Notes: a model not told the origin generated them from the letters alone. 64,000 bases of DNA from Jejuia sp047345485 (GCF_047345485.1 NZ_JBLFEN010000007.1:1-64000); one strand, 5' to 3'. Positions 36,445 to 45,624 are shown, counted from the first letter of the stretch. Program-made: numbers and translations.

Positions 36445-37115
36445 GATTTTTTAGGCTTTAAAGCCACAAAATCTTTTAAATAATAAGGTTCAAAATAAGC
36501 GACATCTTCGGTGTCGCTTTTTTTGTACTTGTCATATGCTATTGCACTCATTTCATTTGAAGACGGAAGTTTATTTTCAATAAAAATAGCATTTGAATGA
36601 TTGATAATCTCTTTAGTTTTAGTAACACCATTCCCAATAAAATATACGTTTCCTTTACTTAAGTATTCTGAAAATGAAGTTTCATCGAGTATTTGGGCTT
36701 GAGTTGCTCTTATTTGCGAATAATTCTTATCAAAAATAGCAGAATATACTTCTAGTCTTCGTGCATCTAACATAGCAACTATAACACCACTATCTATAGA
36801 ATACTGATGCGCTAAAACCTCTAAGGTAGGTAAAGAAATTAAAGGCTTTTCTAAAGCAAAACACAGTCCTTTAGCTGCAGATACACCAATACGTAATCCT
36901 GTATAAGACCCTGGCCCTTTACTTACTGCAATAGCATCAATTTGAGAACGCGCCACCTTAGCCTCATTTAAAACATCATCTATAAAAACATGTAACTTTT
37001 CGGCATGAGAATAGCCATTTCTAGCATCTTCTTTTAATGCTATAGTATTACCGTTTTTAGAGAGTGATACAGAGCAATTGGTTGTTGCTGTTTCTAAACT
37101 TAATATATAACTCAA
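36441..37115 (-). CDS. tsaB: tRNA threonylcarbamoyladenosine biosynthesis protein TsaB
   Basis: ASKHA-fold protein of 224 residues starting MSYILSLETATTNCSVSLSK and containing the conserved SKGPGSYTGLRIGVSAAKGL. TsaB partners TsaD and TsaE to make t6A at position 37 of ANN-decoding tRNAs. It is the last gene of the efflux operon, four bases after tolC. The coding region near its 3' end contains a terminator hairpin that works on the opposite strand for mscS. Confidence 0.93.
   Translation of the reverse strand: MSYILSLETATTNCSVSLSKNGNTIALKEDARNGYSHAEKLHVFIDDVLNEAKVARSQIDAIAVSKGPGSYTGLRIGVSAAKGLCFALEKPLISLPTLEVLAHQYSIDSGVIVAMLDARRLEVYSAIFDKNYSQIRATQAQILDETSFSEYLSKGNVYFIGNGVTKTKEIINHSNAIFIENKLPSSNEMSAIAYDKYKKSDTEDVAYFEPYYLKDFVALKPKKS
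36497..36524 (+). terminator. Intrinsic terminator for mscS, embedded in tsaB
   Basis: On the plus strand AAGCGACA pairs with TGTCGCTT; a C(TTCG)G cap closes the loop with one bulged T, and seven T follow. It lies 52 bases past the mscS stop, within tsaB codons for KKSDTEDVA. On the minus strand no T run follows, so it acts one way only. Confidence 0.8.
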
Positions 37116-37119
37116 ATCT

Positions 37120-38466
37120 CTAATTTGTTATAGGGATACCAAAATAAAACTCTAAAACTTTTAAACTGAATATAAAATCGTACTTGGTTCGAATTACATC
37201 AGACAAGGCAGTATCGTATTGCGCTCTAGATTGACTCAAATCAAAAGCATTAGATACGCCTACATTATAACGTTCTTGAGCATAGTTAAAGGCGAGTTTT
37301 CTTGCCTCTTCTACCTGAATGGCTGCATCGTAAGCTTTTTTTGAATTTTTCGCATCATTATAAGCTTGATATACTGTAGACTCTAAATCTAGAACAACTT
37401 GTTTTTCTTGAAGTTTTAAGCGCTCTACGTTAAGTTTACTCCGTTTTACTTGATTACGCGTTGTAAATTGATTAAATATAGGCACATTTAACCGCAAACC
37501 AACAGAAGTACCGTCAAATAAATATAATTGGTCTATAAAATTTATTTCTTCGCCTGTAAACGGATTTATTTGTGCACTAGACCATCGCGTGTTATAACTT
37601 ATAAACCCTGAAAGCGTAGGAAAATAGCCTGTTTTAGCTAACTCTAAATCCTTTTGGGCTATTTTTAAATTTTGAGACGCAATTTTAACATCGTTTACCT
37701 CTTCCCTAGCACGTTCAGCAATTGTTTTAGGACTGTTTTCTAATATAGTTTCAGGAATTAAATTATAGTCTACATCTACAATATCAAAATTCTCATAATC
37801 TTCTATTTGTAATGCTTGAGCTAAACCAAGCTTAGAAATAAAAAGTGTGTTTTCTGCTAAAATAATTTGTTGAAGTTGGGTAGCATCAGTAGCTTTTATT
37901 TCTAGCAAATCACCCTTTGGTAATACCCCAGATTCTAAAAGTTTTGATGTATTTTCAATATTCTCTTTTGTAACTTTATTTTGTGCTACTAAAACTTTAA
38001 GCCGCTCTTTATTAGCTAAAATAGATAAAAATGAGTTTGCCACAAATATTGAAATATCGTCCTTCATTTTTTCCAACTGGTACGTATTTGCTATTTTGTT
38101 TAATTGGGCGCGCTGTAGTGTTTTCCAATTTTGTAAACCTGAAAAAATATTAATTCCAGAACTTAAACCTCCAGATGCAGACTGGAATGTAGAATTCTCA
38201 AACTGGTTTGTAGCAGGGTTAATATTTGCACCTGTATTAATACCAAAAGATCCATTTGCATTAAAATTTGGTAAAAAATTAGCCTTTGCTTGGTTTTCAT
38301 CAATTATAGCTAAATCTTGGTCTAAAAGAGATTGCTGTACTGAAATATTTTGCTCTAAAGCATACGTAACACACTCTTTAAGTGTCCATTGTTTTTGTTG
38401 AGAAAACCCTAAGCATCCAACAAAAAACAGCCCCAATAGTATTGTATTATTAATTAACTTCTTCAT
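37120..38466 (-). CDS. tolC: TolC family outer-membrane efflux protein
   Basis: Protein of 448 residues with a signal peptide (ends LGFSQ). It has the two-fold repeat of long helices of the OEP family (WTLKECVTYALEQNISVQQS, LDLESTVYQAYNDAKNSKKA) and the paired strands expected of the barrel (GLSSGINIFSGLQNW, VGLRLNVPIFNQFTTRNQ). It forms the trimeric exit duct for the adaptor and MacB-like transporter encoded just upstream (two-base gap). Substrate unknown. Confidence 0.92.
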   Translation of the reverse strand: MKKLINNTILLGLFFVGCLGFSQQKQWTLKECVTYALEQNISVQQSLLDQDLAIIDENQAKANFLPNFNANGSFGINTGANINPATNQFENSTFQSASGGLSSGINIFSGLQNWKTLQRAQLNKIANTYQLEKMKDDISIFVANSFLSILANKERLKVLVAQNKVTKENIENTSKLLESGVLPKGDLLEIKATDATQLQQIILAENTLFISKLGLAQALQIEDYENFDIVDVDYNLIPETILENSPKTIAERAREEVNDVKIASQNLKIAQKDLELAKTGYFPTLSGFISYNTRWSSAQINPFTGEEINFIDQLYLFDGTSVGLRLNVPIFNQFTTRNQVKRSKLNVERLKLQEKQVVLDLESTVYQAYNDAKNSKKAYDAAIQVEEARKLAFNYAQERYNVGVSNAFDLSQSRAQYDTALSDVIRTKYDFIFSLKVLEFYFGIPITN

Positions 38467-38468
38467 GC

Positions 38469-39590
38469 TTAATCGTCGTTTTCTTCATCTTCCTTATCAT
38501 CAGAAGCTTTATTCCAAACTTTTATTTTATCACCTTCTTCAACGCCATCAATAATTTCTACATTAATACCATCAGAAATACCAATCTTTACATTTTTCTT
38601 TTTGAATTTACCATCCTCATTTTTTATTTCAACAAATGGTTTATCGCTAGATCTTTTGTATTGCAAAAGCGCTTCCTTTATGGCTAACACACTGTCTTTA
38701 CCTTCCAAATCTATTTCGGCATTCGCACTATATCCTGCACGAATATTTGTTGTTTTATCTAAAGTTACATTTGCTTTAATTGTAAATTGTACAGCGCCGT
38801 TTTCTTCTATACCTTTTGGTGCTACAAAAGTTAATTTTGCTGGAAATTCTTCATCATTTATGGCACCTAAAATAACAGTTATATCTTTACCTTCTTTAAG
38901 CTTTCCTACTTCAGCTTCGTCAACCTTACCTTCAAAAATCATATTACTCATATCTGCAATAGTAGCTATTGTAGTACCTGCATTAAAGTTATTACTTTGT
39001 ATCACTTGGTCGCCTTCTCTTATTGGTATCTCTAAAATTGTTCCAGGTATTTGGGCAATAATATTTGTGTTGGCAGCACTTCCACCAGAAATGGAACCAC
39101 GCTTTATTATTTGATAATCGTTTTGTGCTTGACGCAATGCTTCTCTGGCCTGATTAAAACTTAATTGACTATTTTCAAAAGCTTGAACTGAAATAACACC
39201 TTTTTCAAATATATCTTTATCGCGTTTAAACTGCACTGCAGCGTTATCTGCAGATAATTTTGCTGTAGCTATTCTACTTTTAGCATTTGCTAAACTTTGC
39301 TCGTTTGGAACTACTCTAATTTTAGCAATTAAATCACCTTTTTTAACAATATCACCTTCTTCAACAAGAATTTGATCAACTATACCCGAAATTTGTGGTT
39401 TTAACTCAATTTCCTCCTCAGGATTTAATTTTCCAGTTGCGACTGCTTGCGAACTTATAGTTGTATAAAATGGCGATTCTACCCCAAACTCTTCAACATC
39501 TTTAGAGTTGGCATCCATAAAATATTTTAACACGAAAACTAAAGCAATAATCGCTAATAGAACTAAAATAATTTTTACTGTTTTATTCAT
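38469..39590 (-). CDS. macA: Periplasmic adaptor of MacAB-type efflux system
   Basis: Membrane-fusion protein of 373 residues. An N-terminal membrane anchor (about 6-24) precedes a biotinyl-lipoyl-like domain (GIVDQILVEEGDIVKKGDLI), an alpha-helical hairpin (about 100-160) and beta-barrel domains (LEIPIREGDQVIQ, IKVWNKASDD). The acidic tail is unusual but harmless. It links the MacB-like permeases in the inner membrane to TolC. The gene lies between the permeases and tolC with 12- and 2-base gaps. The macA label reflects operon type, not proven function. Confidence 0.88.
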   Translation of the reverse strand: MNKTVKIILVLLAIIALVFVLKYFMDANSKDVEEFGVESPFYTTISSQAVATGKLNPEEEIELKPQISGIVDQILVEEGDIVKKGDLIAKIRVVPNEQSLANAKSRIATAKLSADNAAVQFKRDKDIFEKGVISVQAFENSQLSFNQAREALRQAQNDYQIIKRGSISGGSAANTNIIAQIPGTILEIPIREGDQVIQSNNFNAGTTIATIADMSNMIFEGKVDEAEVGKLKEGKDITVILGAINDEEFPAKLTFVAPKGIEENGAVQFTIKANVTLDKTTNIRAGYSANAEIDLEGKDSVLAIKEALLQYKRSSDKPFVEIKNEDGKFKKKNVKIGISDGINVEIIDGVEEGDKIKVWNKASDDKEDEENDD

Positions 39591-39602
39591 TTTTTTGATT
39601 GT

Positions 39603-40847
39603 TTATTCTTCTCGTAATGCTTCTATAGGTTTTATACTTGTAGCTTTAAAAGCTGGTATTAAACCAATTAAAGTTCCTAATATTACTAATATTAAAAGTG
39701 CTATAAAAACTACAGCGATAGATACTGATGCGTTTACTATAGTGGCATCATCTCCTTTTCCAAATAGAGCATCTAAACCTATTAAAATCCACCCACCAGT
39801 AATAATTCCAAACAGTCCTGCTACTATAGTTAAAAAAACTGCTTCTACAACAATTTGTCGTTTAATCTCGTAAGGTGTTGCTCCCAATGCTCTACGTACA
39901 CCTATTTCCTTTGTACGCTCTTTTACAGTTATTAGCAATATGTTACCAATTGCAAATACTCCTGCAATAAGTGTTGCTATACCCACAAACCAAGTTAAAA
40001 ACTGCATTCCTGTTAAAAATCCTGTAACTTTTGCAAACTCATCACCGAGATTAAAACTGCCAAAAGCACGCTTATCGTCAGGATGAATTTTATTTAAGTT
40101 TTTTAGTAGTAATTTTGAGTCAGCTTCAATTTGTTTGATATTAAATTCTGGTTTCCCAGTAATCATTATCCATCCTATCTTATCACCTTGATTAAAAATT
40201 TGTTGATAAGTGCTAAAAGGAATATGAACGTCGGATGATGGCCCCATGGACACATTGGATGTTTTAAAAACACCAACAACCTTAAAATTAATACCGTTTA
40301 TTAGTATATAGGCTCCAATAGCTTCTTCATCTTTCTCAAATAATTGTTTATAAATCTCGTCTGAAATGACTGCAACTTTTCGTTTACTCGCCATATCAGC
40401 TTCATTGATAAAACGACCGTTCTTTAGTTTTTTCTTTTGAACTTTATCTAATAATGGCAAGTCTCCAGCAACACTAAAATTTCCTGATAAAAACTTTCTA
40501 TCCATTTTAGCAGGTCTTTGATTTCTGGGTACTACAAACTCAATGCCTTCAACATTATCCTCAACTTTTTGAGCATCACTAAGCGTTAAATTAACCATTT
40601 TACCTTTTTGAAATCCTTTAAAAGGTTTACTTGTGCTTTGCCCCCATACAAAAACACTATTAGTAGCAAAATCTCCAAATAATCGGTTAAATGAGTTTTC
40701 TAATCCTCTGGCAGATCCTAAAAGACCTATTAATAATAAAACACCCCACCAAACGCCTACCATAGTTAAAATAGACCTTAGTTTATTTTTGCTAAAGCTA
40801 TCAAAAACTTCTTGCCATGTATCTCTATCAAATAAAAATCTCAACAT
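39603..40847 (-). CDS. MacB-like ABC transporter permease (second)
   Basis: Protein of 414 residues: one N-terminal helix, a large periplasmic MacB_PCD domain (about 50-280), and three C-terminal helices of the FtsX type (ERTKEIGVRRALGATPYEIK is the coupling region). It lacks a fused ATPase, unlike E. coli MacB; the ATPase is encoded separately upstream. It is a clear paralog of the next permease (both start FDxxxWxExF and end PxxxASxKPIxALRx), so the transporter may be a heterodimer. Confidence 0.92.
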   Translation of the reverse strand: MLRFLFDRDTWQEVFDSFSKNKLRSILTMVGVWWGVLLLIGLLGSARGLENSFNRLFGDFATNSVFVWGQSTSKPFKGFQKGKMVNLTLSDAQKVEDNVEGIEFVVPRNQRPAKMDRKFLSGNFSVAGDLPLLDKVQKKKLKNGRFINEADMASKRKVAVISDEIYKQLFEKDEEAIGAYILINGINFKVVGVFKTSNVSMGPSSDVHIPFSTYQQIFNQGDKIGWIMITGKPEFNIKQIEADSKLLLKNLNKIHPDDKRAFGSFNLGDEFAKVTGFLTGMQFLTWFVGIATLIAGVFAIGNILLITVKERTKEIGVRRALGATPYEIKRQIVVEAVFLTIVAGLFGIITGGWILIGLDALFGKGDDATIVNASVSIAVVFIALLILVILGTLIGLIPAFKATSIKPIEALREE

Positions 40848-40849
40848 AA

Positions 40850-42079
40850 CTAGTCGTTTCTTAAGGCGATTATTGGTTTAATTTTTGATGCTTTTTGGGC
40901 TGGTATGTATCCTGCAATTGCTCCTGCAATTATTAAAGTCATGGTTGCCCCAATTACCAAGCCGTTACTAACGCCAGGGTCTTTTATAAAGTATGTTTCT
41001 AAACTTGGACCAGCTAATTCTAAAACGCCAAAGCCAATTAATAAACCTATATAACCTGATAAGGCAGTAATTAAAATAGACTCTATTAAAATTATAGATA
41101 CAATAGATTTTGGAGATGCTCCAAGTGCTTTTCTAATACCTATTTCTTTAGTACGCTCTTTTACTATAAAAATCATAATATTACTTATACCAACAACACC
41201 GGCTATTAAAGTTCCAAAACCTATTACAATAATTATAACACTTAACCCTACAGTCATAGCATTAACTGATTTTGTTGCTTCTGCCATATTTCTAACCCTA
41301 ATGGCGCGTTGGTCGTCTCTAGCTACTTCAAACCTTGTCTTCAATTTCCTAGTTAATAGGTTACTAAAAGATATAGCTTGATCGTAGTTTAATGCTGGAT
41401 TATATCCAATATTTATCTGATCTATATAATCGTTATTACCGTAAATCATTTGTGCCGTAGTTACTGGCATATATATTTTACGCTCTTCATTATCGCCTCC
41501 ATCATCTCTAAATACGCCAACCACTTTATATTGCACACCGCCTAAATTGATGTACTTACCTAAAGCATCTGTTTTAATAAATAAATCTTCTTCTACTAGT
41601 CGACCAATTACGGCTACTTTAGTTTTATTTTTTAAGTCATTCTGGTTAATATAACGACCATCAATGATTAATGTTTTTTCTAGAAATTGATGGTCTGGAT
41701 GTACTGCTCTTAAATCGTAAGTATTACTTTCGTTTTTATAAGACGCTAAAGTGTTTCTATAAATTCTAGCTGTTAGGTATTGAATTTTATTATCGAACTC
41801 TTCTTCGATATAATCCAAATCCTCATTTTTCATTTGAATACGTCTACCTGCCTGAAGTCCATTATGCGCTTTAGTAGTTTTTCCTGTGAAAATAGAAATG
41901 GAATTTGTAGCGTCGTCTACAAATGCTTCTTTAAATGTGTTTTGAAGCCCATTGGCGATACCAAAAAGGATAGTAAATAATAATATAGCAAAAGCAATAG
42001 TAAAACCAGAGAGTAAGCTCCGCGTTCTATTTTTATTAATACTTTGAAATATTTCCCGCCAAAGGTCTATATCAAACAT
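40850..42079 (-). CDS. MacB-like ABC transporter permease (first)
   Basis: Protein of 409 residues with the same layout as its neighbour: N-terminal helix (SLLSGFTIAFAILLFTILFG), periplasmic MacB_PCD domain and FtsX helices with the coupling motif ERTKEIGIRKALGASPKSIV. Its start overlaps the ATPase gene by eight bases and a two-base gap separates it from the second permease, so the three subunits are translated together. Confidence 0.92.
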   Translation of the reverse strand: MFDIDLWREIFQSINKNRTRSLLSGFTIAFAILLFTILFGIANGLQNTFKEAFVDDATNSISIFTGKTTKAHNGLQAGRRIQMKNEDLDYIEEEFDNKIQYLTARIYRNTLASYKNESNTYDLRAVHPDHQFLEKTLIIDGRYINQNDLKNKTKVAVIGRLVEEDLFIKTDALGKYINLGGVQYKVVGVFRDDGGDNEERKIYMPVTTAQMIYGNNDYIDQINIGYNPALNYDQAISFSNLLTRKLKTRFEVARDDQRAIRVRNMAEATKSVNAMTVGLSVIIIVIGFGTLIAGVVGISNIMIFIVKERTKEIGIRKALGASPKSIVSIILIESILITALSGYIGLLIGFGVLELAGPSLETYFIKDPGVSNGLVIGATMTLIIAGAIAGYIPAQKASKIKPIIALRND

Positions 42080-42773
42080 ACTGACTTGCTCTAACTTGGG
42101 TTACCTTTTTATCTTCCATTATTACACCATCACGAAGCCTTACTATACGTTTGCACATATTAGCGATATCTTCTTCATGTGTTACCATTAAAATGGTTTT
42201 ACCTTCATCATTTAATTGCTGAATGAATTCCATAATTTCATGAGATGTTTTTGTATCTAAGGCTCCTGTTGGTTCGTCGGCTAAAAGTAATTTAGGATTT
42301 GCTGCTAAGGCTCTAGCAATGGCTACACGTTGTTTTTGTCCACCTGATAATTCTTTTGGTAGATGATCTGCCCAGTCTGCTAAACCAACTTTTCCCAGAT
42401 GAAACATCCCTAGTTCTTGACGTTTCTTTCGTTTTAAACCTTGATAATATAATGGTAGCGCTACATTTTCTAACGCATTTTTGTAATTTATTAGATTGAA
42501 AGATTGAAAAATAAAGCCTAAAAATTTATTTCTGTAAACAGCTGCCTTTTTTTCTGTAAGATTATCAATTGGTAATCCATCAAGTACATATTCACCTGAA
42601 TCTGCTATATCTAGCATCCCAATAATATTAAGCAAAGTAGACTTACCAGAGCCTGAAGACCCCATAATAGCTACCATTTCCCCCTCATCTACAGATAAAT
42701 CGATTCCTTTTAAAACGTGAAGGCTAGAATCTCCTATAGCATAAGACTTATGTAATTCGCTGATTTTAAGCAT
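42072..42773 (-). CDS. ABC transporter ATP-binding protein (MacB/LolD type)
   Basis: ATPase of 233 residues. Walker A GSSGSGKSTLLN (about 38-49), signature LSGGQKQRVAIARALA, Walker B LLLADEPTGALD and switch histidine in MVTHEEDIA are all intact. It energises the two FtsX-type permeases encoded downstream in a mechanotransmission-type efflux pump with the adaptor and TolC. It is the first gene of a six-gene operon that ends with tsaB. Confidence 0.94.
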   Translation of the reverse strand: MLKISELHKSYAIGDSSLHVLKGIDLSVDEGEMVAIMGSSGSGKSTLLNIIGMLDIADSGEYVLDGLPIDNLTEKKAAVYRNKFLGFIFQSFNLINYKNALENVALPLYYQGLKRKKRQELGMFHLGKVGLADWADHLPKELSGGQKQRVAIARALAANPKLLLADEPTGALDTKTSHEIMEFIQQLNDEGKTILMVTHEEDIANMCKRIVRLRDGVIMEDKKVTQVRASQYV

Positions 42774-42879
42774 TTTTTGATTGATTAGAACGTTAAATTA
42801 GCTACTATTGATGAAATTACTTTATCATTAGACTAACAGTGCAAAGAAATGTTACAATAAAAATGAAAAAAAACTTTTA

Positions 42880-43098
42880 TTATTTTTTTAACTTAAAAAA
42901 TCTGTAATAAATAAAATACCCCAAACCTCCCACAAGAATATAAGGGATAGCCATTAAATATACAATACCGTTATTGATTCCTTCTGCTGTACTTTGTCCA
43001 GCTTCACTTTCTAAAACGGCACGACACATAGCACATTGCGCATTTATTGCGACAGTAAATAAAAGAGTGAAGAGAAGGAGTACAAATTTTTGTTTCAT
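42880..43098 (-). CDS. Small membrane protein with CxxC after the signal peptide
   Basis: Protein of 72 residues I do not recognise by name. A signal peptide (ends AINAQ) is followed directly by CAMCRAVLESE, then one membrane helix (about 45-66) and a basic tail. The CxxC faces the periplasm. Being the last gene of an operon with SCO and DUF420 suggests a part in copper handling or cytochrome-oxidase assembly, but this is inference. Gap to the DUF420 gene is 12 bases. Confidence 0.65.
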   Translation of the reverse strand: MKQKFVLLLFTLLFTVAINAQCAMCRAVLESEAGQSTAEGINNGIVYLMAIPYILVGGLGYFIYYRFFKLKK

Positions 43099-43110
43099 AA
43101 TGTACCAAAT

Positions 43111-43644
43111 TTACGCATAATATGGTGAGATCATAACATAAACTATAACGCCAGTAATAGCTACATAAAGCCACAAAGGAAATGTAATTTTAGCAATTTT
43201 TTTATGCTTCTCAATATTATTAGTAATGGCTCTAACGTAGGTAATTAGTACAAATGGAATAACAACAATAGACAATAAAATATGTGTGAGTAGTATAAAA
43301 TAATACACGTAAGCAATAGCGCCCTCTCCACCAAATTTTGTAGAATCGCTCGTCATATGATACGCTACATACATTACCAAAAATAAAACAGATAGTATTA
43401 TAGCAAACTTCATTAAGCGTTCATGCAGCTTTATATTTTTATTCTTAATAGCTATAAATGCAAACACTAAAACCAAAGCAGTAATAGCATTGGTAGTGGC
43501 GTAAATAGGTGGTAAAAAAATGGGTAATTCAGCATCAATCTTAACACCAAATAAAATAGCAACAACTACAGGAATTGCAACTGATAGTACAACAATTAGC
43601 GTATTGTATTTTTTCTCGTTTAGTAATGCGTTTGACTTATTCAT
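43111..43644 (-). CDS. DUF420 membrane protein
   Basis: Protein of 177 residues with about five hydrophobic helices and conserved histidines (LHERLMKFAIILS, YVAYHMTSDSTKFGG, THILLSIVVIPFVLITYVRA). DUF420 proteins resemble heme-copper oxidase subunits and cluster with oxidase assembly genes. It overlaps the SCO gene by eight bases. Confidence 0.85.
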   Translation of the reverse strand: MNKSNALLNEKKYNTLIVVLSVAIPVVVAILFGVKIDAELPIFLPPIYATTNAITALVLVFAFIAIKNKNIKLHERLMKFAIILSVLFLVMYVAYHMTSDSTKFGGEGAIAYVYYFILLTHILLSIVVIPFVLITYVRAITNNIEKHKKIAKITFPLWLYVAITGVIVYVMISPYYA

Positions 43645-44392
43645 TTAGCAACTTTTTAATATCTTCTTTTAAAATACTTATTTGTTCAACTTCACCATTA
43701 TCATCTGTACCTTCCTCTTCTGATGTGATACCTCTATAATAAATAATAGGATTACCAAAGGCATCTTTTCTAGAGCGAATAAATCCATTTTTATCTATAA
43801 GTGCAAAATTTCCTGAATGCTCAAAACCACCTTCTATAGCACTATTTTCAGCTGCATAAATATAAAAACCTTCGTTTGCTAATTTATATATGGCAGCTTT
43901 ATCACCAGTAAGCAAGTGCCAATTAGGGTTGGTTATATCATAAGTTGATGCATAATTTTTTAAAACTTCTTGTGTATCGTATTCAGGATTTATAGTAAAT
44001 GATGCTACTCCAAAATCCTCAAAATCTTCAAATGTATTTTGAATTTGCACCAAATTATTATTCATTCTAGGGCAAATGGTAGGGCAGGTTGTAAAAAAGA
44101 ATTCTATAACGTATACCTTACCTTCATAGTCTTTATTAGTAACCTGTTTACCGTATTGATTCACAAAGCTAAACGCTGGTACTCTTCGGTTCTCACCATT
44201 GTTTGTATTTTCAATAAACACTAAATCAGATTGCTTTAACGCCTTATTTTTTAGTTTTTGATCGCTCCTACTTTCTTTTCGAGTTATATCATTATTAGAA
44301 ATTCTATCTACAATTTTAGGCACAAACAATATTCCAAAAACCAAAATAATAAACGCAATACCTATGTAAGAATAATTAGTTTTTTTCATCAC
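43637..44392 (-). CDS. sco: SCO family copper chaperone for cytochrome oxidase
   Basis: Protein of 251 residues: N-terminal membrane anchor (about 9-25), then a thioredoxin fold. The copper-binding cysteines are in FFTTCPTICPRM (Cys103 and Cys107), with His192 in FEHSGNFALID. SCO proteins deliver copper to the CuA site of oxidase subunit II or reduce its thiols. The gene starts inside the last codons of a cysteine-less relative (17-base overlap) and runs into the DUF420 gene. Confidence 0.93.
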   Translation of the reverse strand: MMKKTNYSYIGIAFIILVFGILFVPKIVDRISNNDITRKESRSDQKLKNKALKQSDLVFIENTNNGENRRVPAFSFVNQYGKQVTNKDYEGKVYVIEFFFTTCPTICPRMNNNLVQIQNTFEDFEDFGVASFTINPEYDTQEVLKNYASTYDITNPNWHLLTGDKAAIYKLANEGFYIYAAENSAIEGGFEHSGNFALIDKNGFIRSRKDAFGNPIIYYRGITSEEEGTDDNGEVEQISILKEDIKKLLNE

Positions 44393-45098
44393 TACTTTTT
44401 ATATCGCTTGCTCTTCGTGTATCAGTATTAAATTCTCCTTTACGCTTTTGTCTATATTCGGTAAAAACAATGCGTAAATCTTCACTCATTTTATTTTTTA
44501 TAGTGGCTACTTCTATACAATTGTAAGCGTTAAGTCCATAAACCTCAGCATTTTTCTCAATTTCATTATCTGTTCTATCGTCTATTCTCCCACGCTGGTT
44601 TAAATCTTTATCTATAATAAAAACATTATCAGAAGCTAAAGTAGTATCAAGAGTTTCATTATGTTTTAAACTATTAAAAACTACTTTAATTAATTCTGGT
44701 GTACCATAAACTACGTGTAAAAATCGTAAATCTTGATAAAGGCTAATTTCTTTTCTAAGCGTTTCAGCATCTGCTTCACTTCCTTTAGGCACCAATAATA
44801 CTACTTGAAATTTTTTAAACCCTTTAAATTTATCATACACTAATTCCTTTAGGTTTGATGCTACAGTTAAGCGTTCCATTGGTGTACTCCCCAAAAAACT
44901 TAAAACCGTAATATGGTCTTGTAATAGTATTTTATCTTCTCCTCTAGAAGTAAACCCTTCTAAATCAAAAACATTTTCATTTACAATATCAAGTGGCGTA
45001 TAATTGTGAGTTGCTGGGTATAAAAACAATAAAAAAGTAACAGGAAGAAAAAATAAAACTCCTAAAATTGAATATATGCCTACTTTCTTATAATTCAT
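44376..45098 (-). CDS. Cysteine-less SCO/thioredoxin-like membrane protein
   Basis: Protein of 240 residues with an N-terminal membrane helix (about 8-27). The rest can be laid over the SCO protein encoded next to it: ITVLSFLGSTPMERLTVASN against YVIEFFFTTCPTICPRMNNN, and NVFIIDKDLNQRGRIDDRTD against NFALIDKNGFIRSRKDAFGN. Both copper cysteines and the SCO histidine are missing, so it cannot act as a copper donor in the usual way. It may be a structural partner of SCO. First gene of the sco operon, preceded by a -7 element. Confidence 0.7.
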   Translation of the reverse strand: MNYKKVGIYSILGVLFFLPVTFLLFLYPATHNYTPLDIVNENVFDLEGFTSRGEDKILLQDHITVLSFLGSTPMERLTVASNLKELVYDKFKGFKKFQVVLLVPKGSEADAETLRKEISLYQDLRFLHVVYGTPELIKVVFNSLKHNETLDTTLASDNVFIIDKDLNQRGRIDDRTDNEIEKNAEVYGLNAYNCIEVATIKNKMSEDLRIVFTEYRQKRKGEFNTDTRRASDIKSSDEKN

Positions 45099-45131
45099 AG
45101 TATCGTGATTTACTATCTATAAATAGTTTTG

Positions 45132-45139
45132 CAAAAATA
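45132..45139 (-). promoter_or_regulatory. -7 element of the sco operon
   Basis: On the minus strand TATTTTTG matches TAnnTTTG, 33 bases before the ATG at 45098 and just after the terminator of the oxidase genes. No TTG at -33. Confidence 0.4.
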
Positions 45140-45142
45140 AAA

Positions 45143-45166
45143 AAGGTGGTTATTAAAAACCACCTT
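45143..45166 (-). terminator. Terminator of the cox subunit III/IV unit
   Basis: AAGGTGGTT/AACCACCTT stem with a six-base loop and a T run on the minus strand, 30 bases past the subunit IV stop. It separates the oxidase unit from the sco operon. Confidence 0.8.
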
Positions 45167-45195
45167 CATTATATATTTTTAACACTAAATTATGT

Positions 45196-45576
45196 TTAAA
45201 AGTCTCTTTTTATATACCCATCATCATACACATCAAACACATACCCACCTTCTTGTAATAATATAAACATAAGATATATAATTAAAAATATGGTAGTCCA
45301 AACCACCATACGTCTAAGCGCTTTGGTTTCATCTCGCATGTGCATAAAATCCCAAGTAATATAATAAGCTTTGAATATGGTAAGGATAATAAAAATCCAG
45401 TTTAAAATTTTCATCCCCAAAACTTTACCCATAGACCATTCAGGTTTTATAATACCTAAAGCAACTTCTACAGCAGTAACTATAGATAATATGATTAAAA
45501 CACCCCAAATTTTTTGAGTATTAGATTTAAACTTTAATAAGCCTCTAAAAATTTCTAATTTATGTTCGTGTGCCAT
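45196..45576 (-). CDS. Cytochrome c oxidase subunit IV family protein
   Basis: Protein of 126 residues with three membrane helices, fitting the bacterial COX4 family (KIWGVLIILSIVTAVEVALG, NWIFIILTIFKAYYITWDFM HMRDE region, TIFLIIYLMFILLQEGGYVF). It is a small accessory subunit of the aa3/caa3-type oxidase. It follows the large subunit III gene by 48 bases and ends at the terminator. Confidence 0.88.
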   Translation of the reverse strand: MAHEHKLEIFRGLLKFKSNTQKIWGVLIILSIVTAVEVALGIIKPEWSMGKVLGMKILNWIFIILTIFKAYYITWDFMHMRDETKALRRMVVWTTIFLIIYLMFILLQEGGYVFDVYDDGYIKRDF

Positions 45577-45624
45577 TTTAAAATTTTATTATTATAACTC
45601 TTTATTTCTAAAGCAATTTATTTA

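Noticed and set aside
38602..39114. 170-residue plus-strand frame opposite the efflux adaptor gene
   Set aside because: Antisense shadow of a well-supported gene; composition is Ser/Ala/Ile-rich without family features or a start signal.
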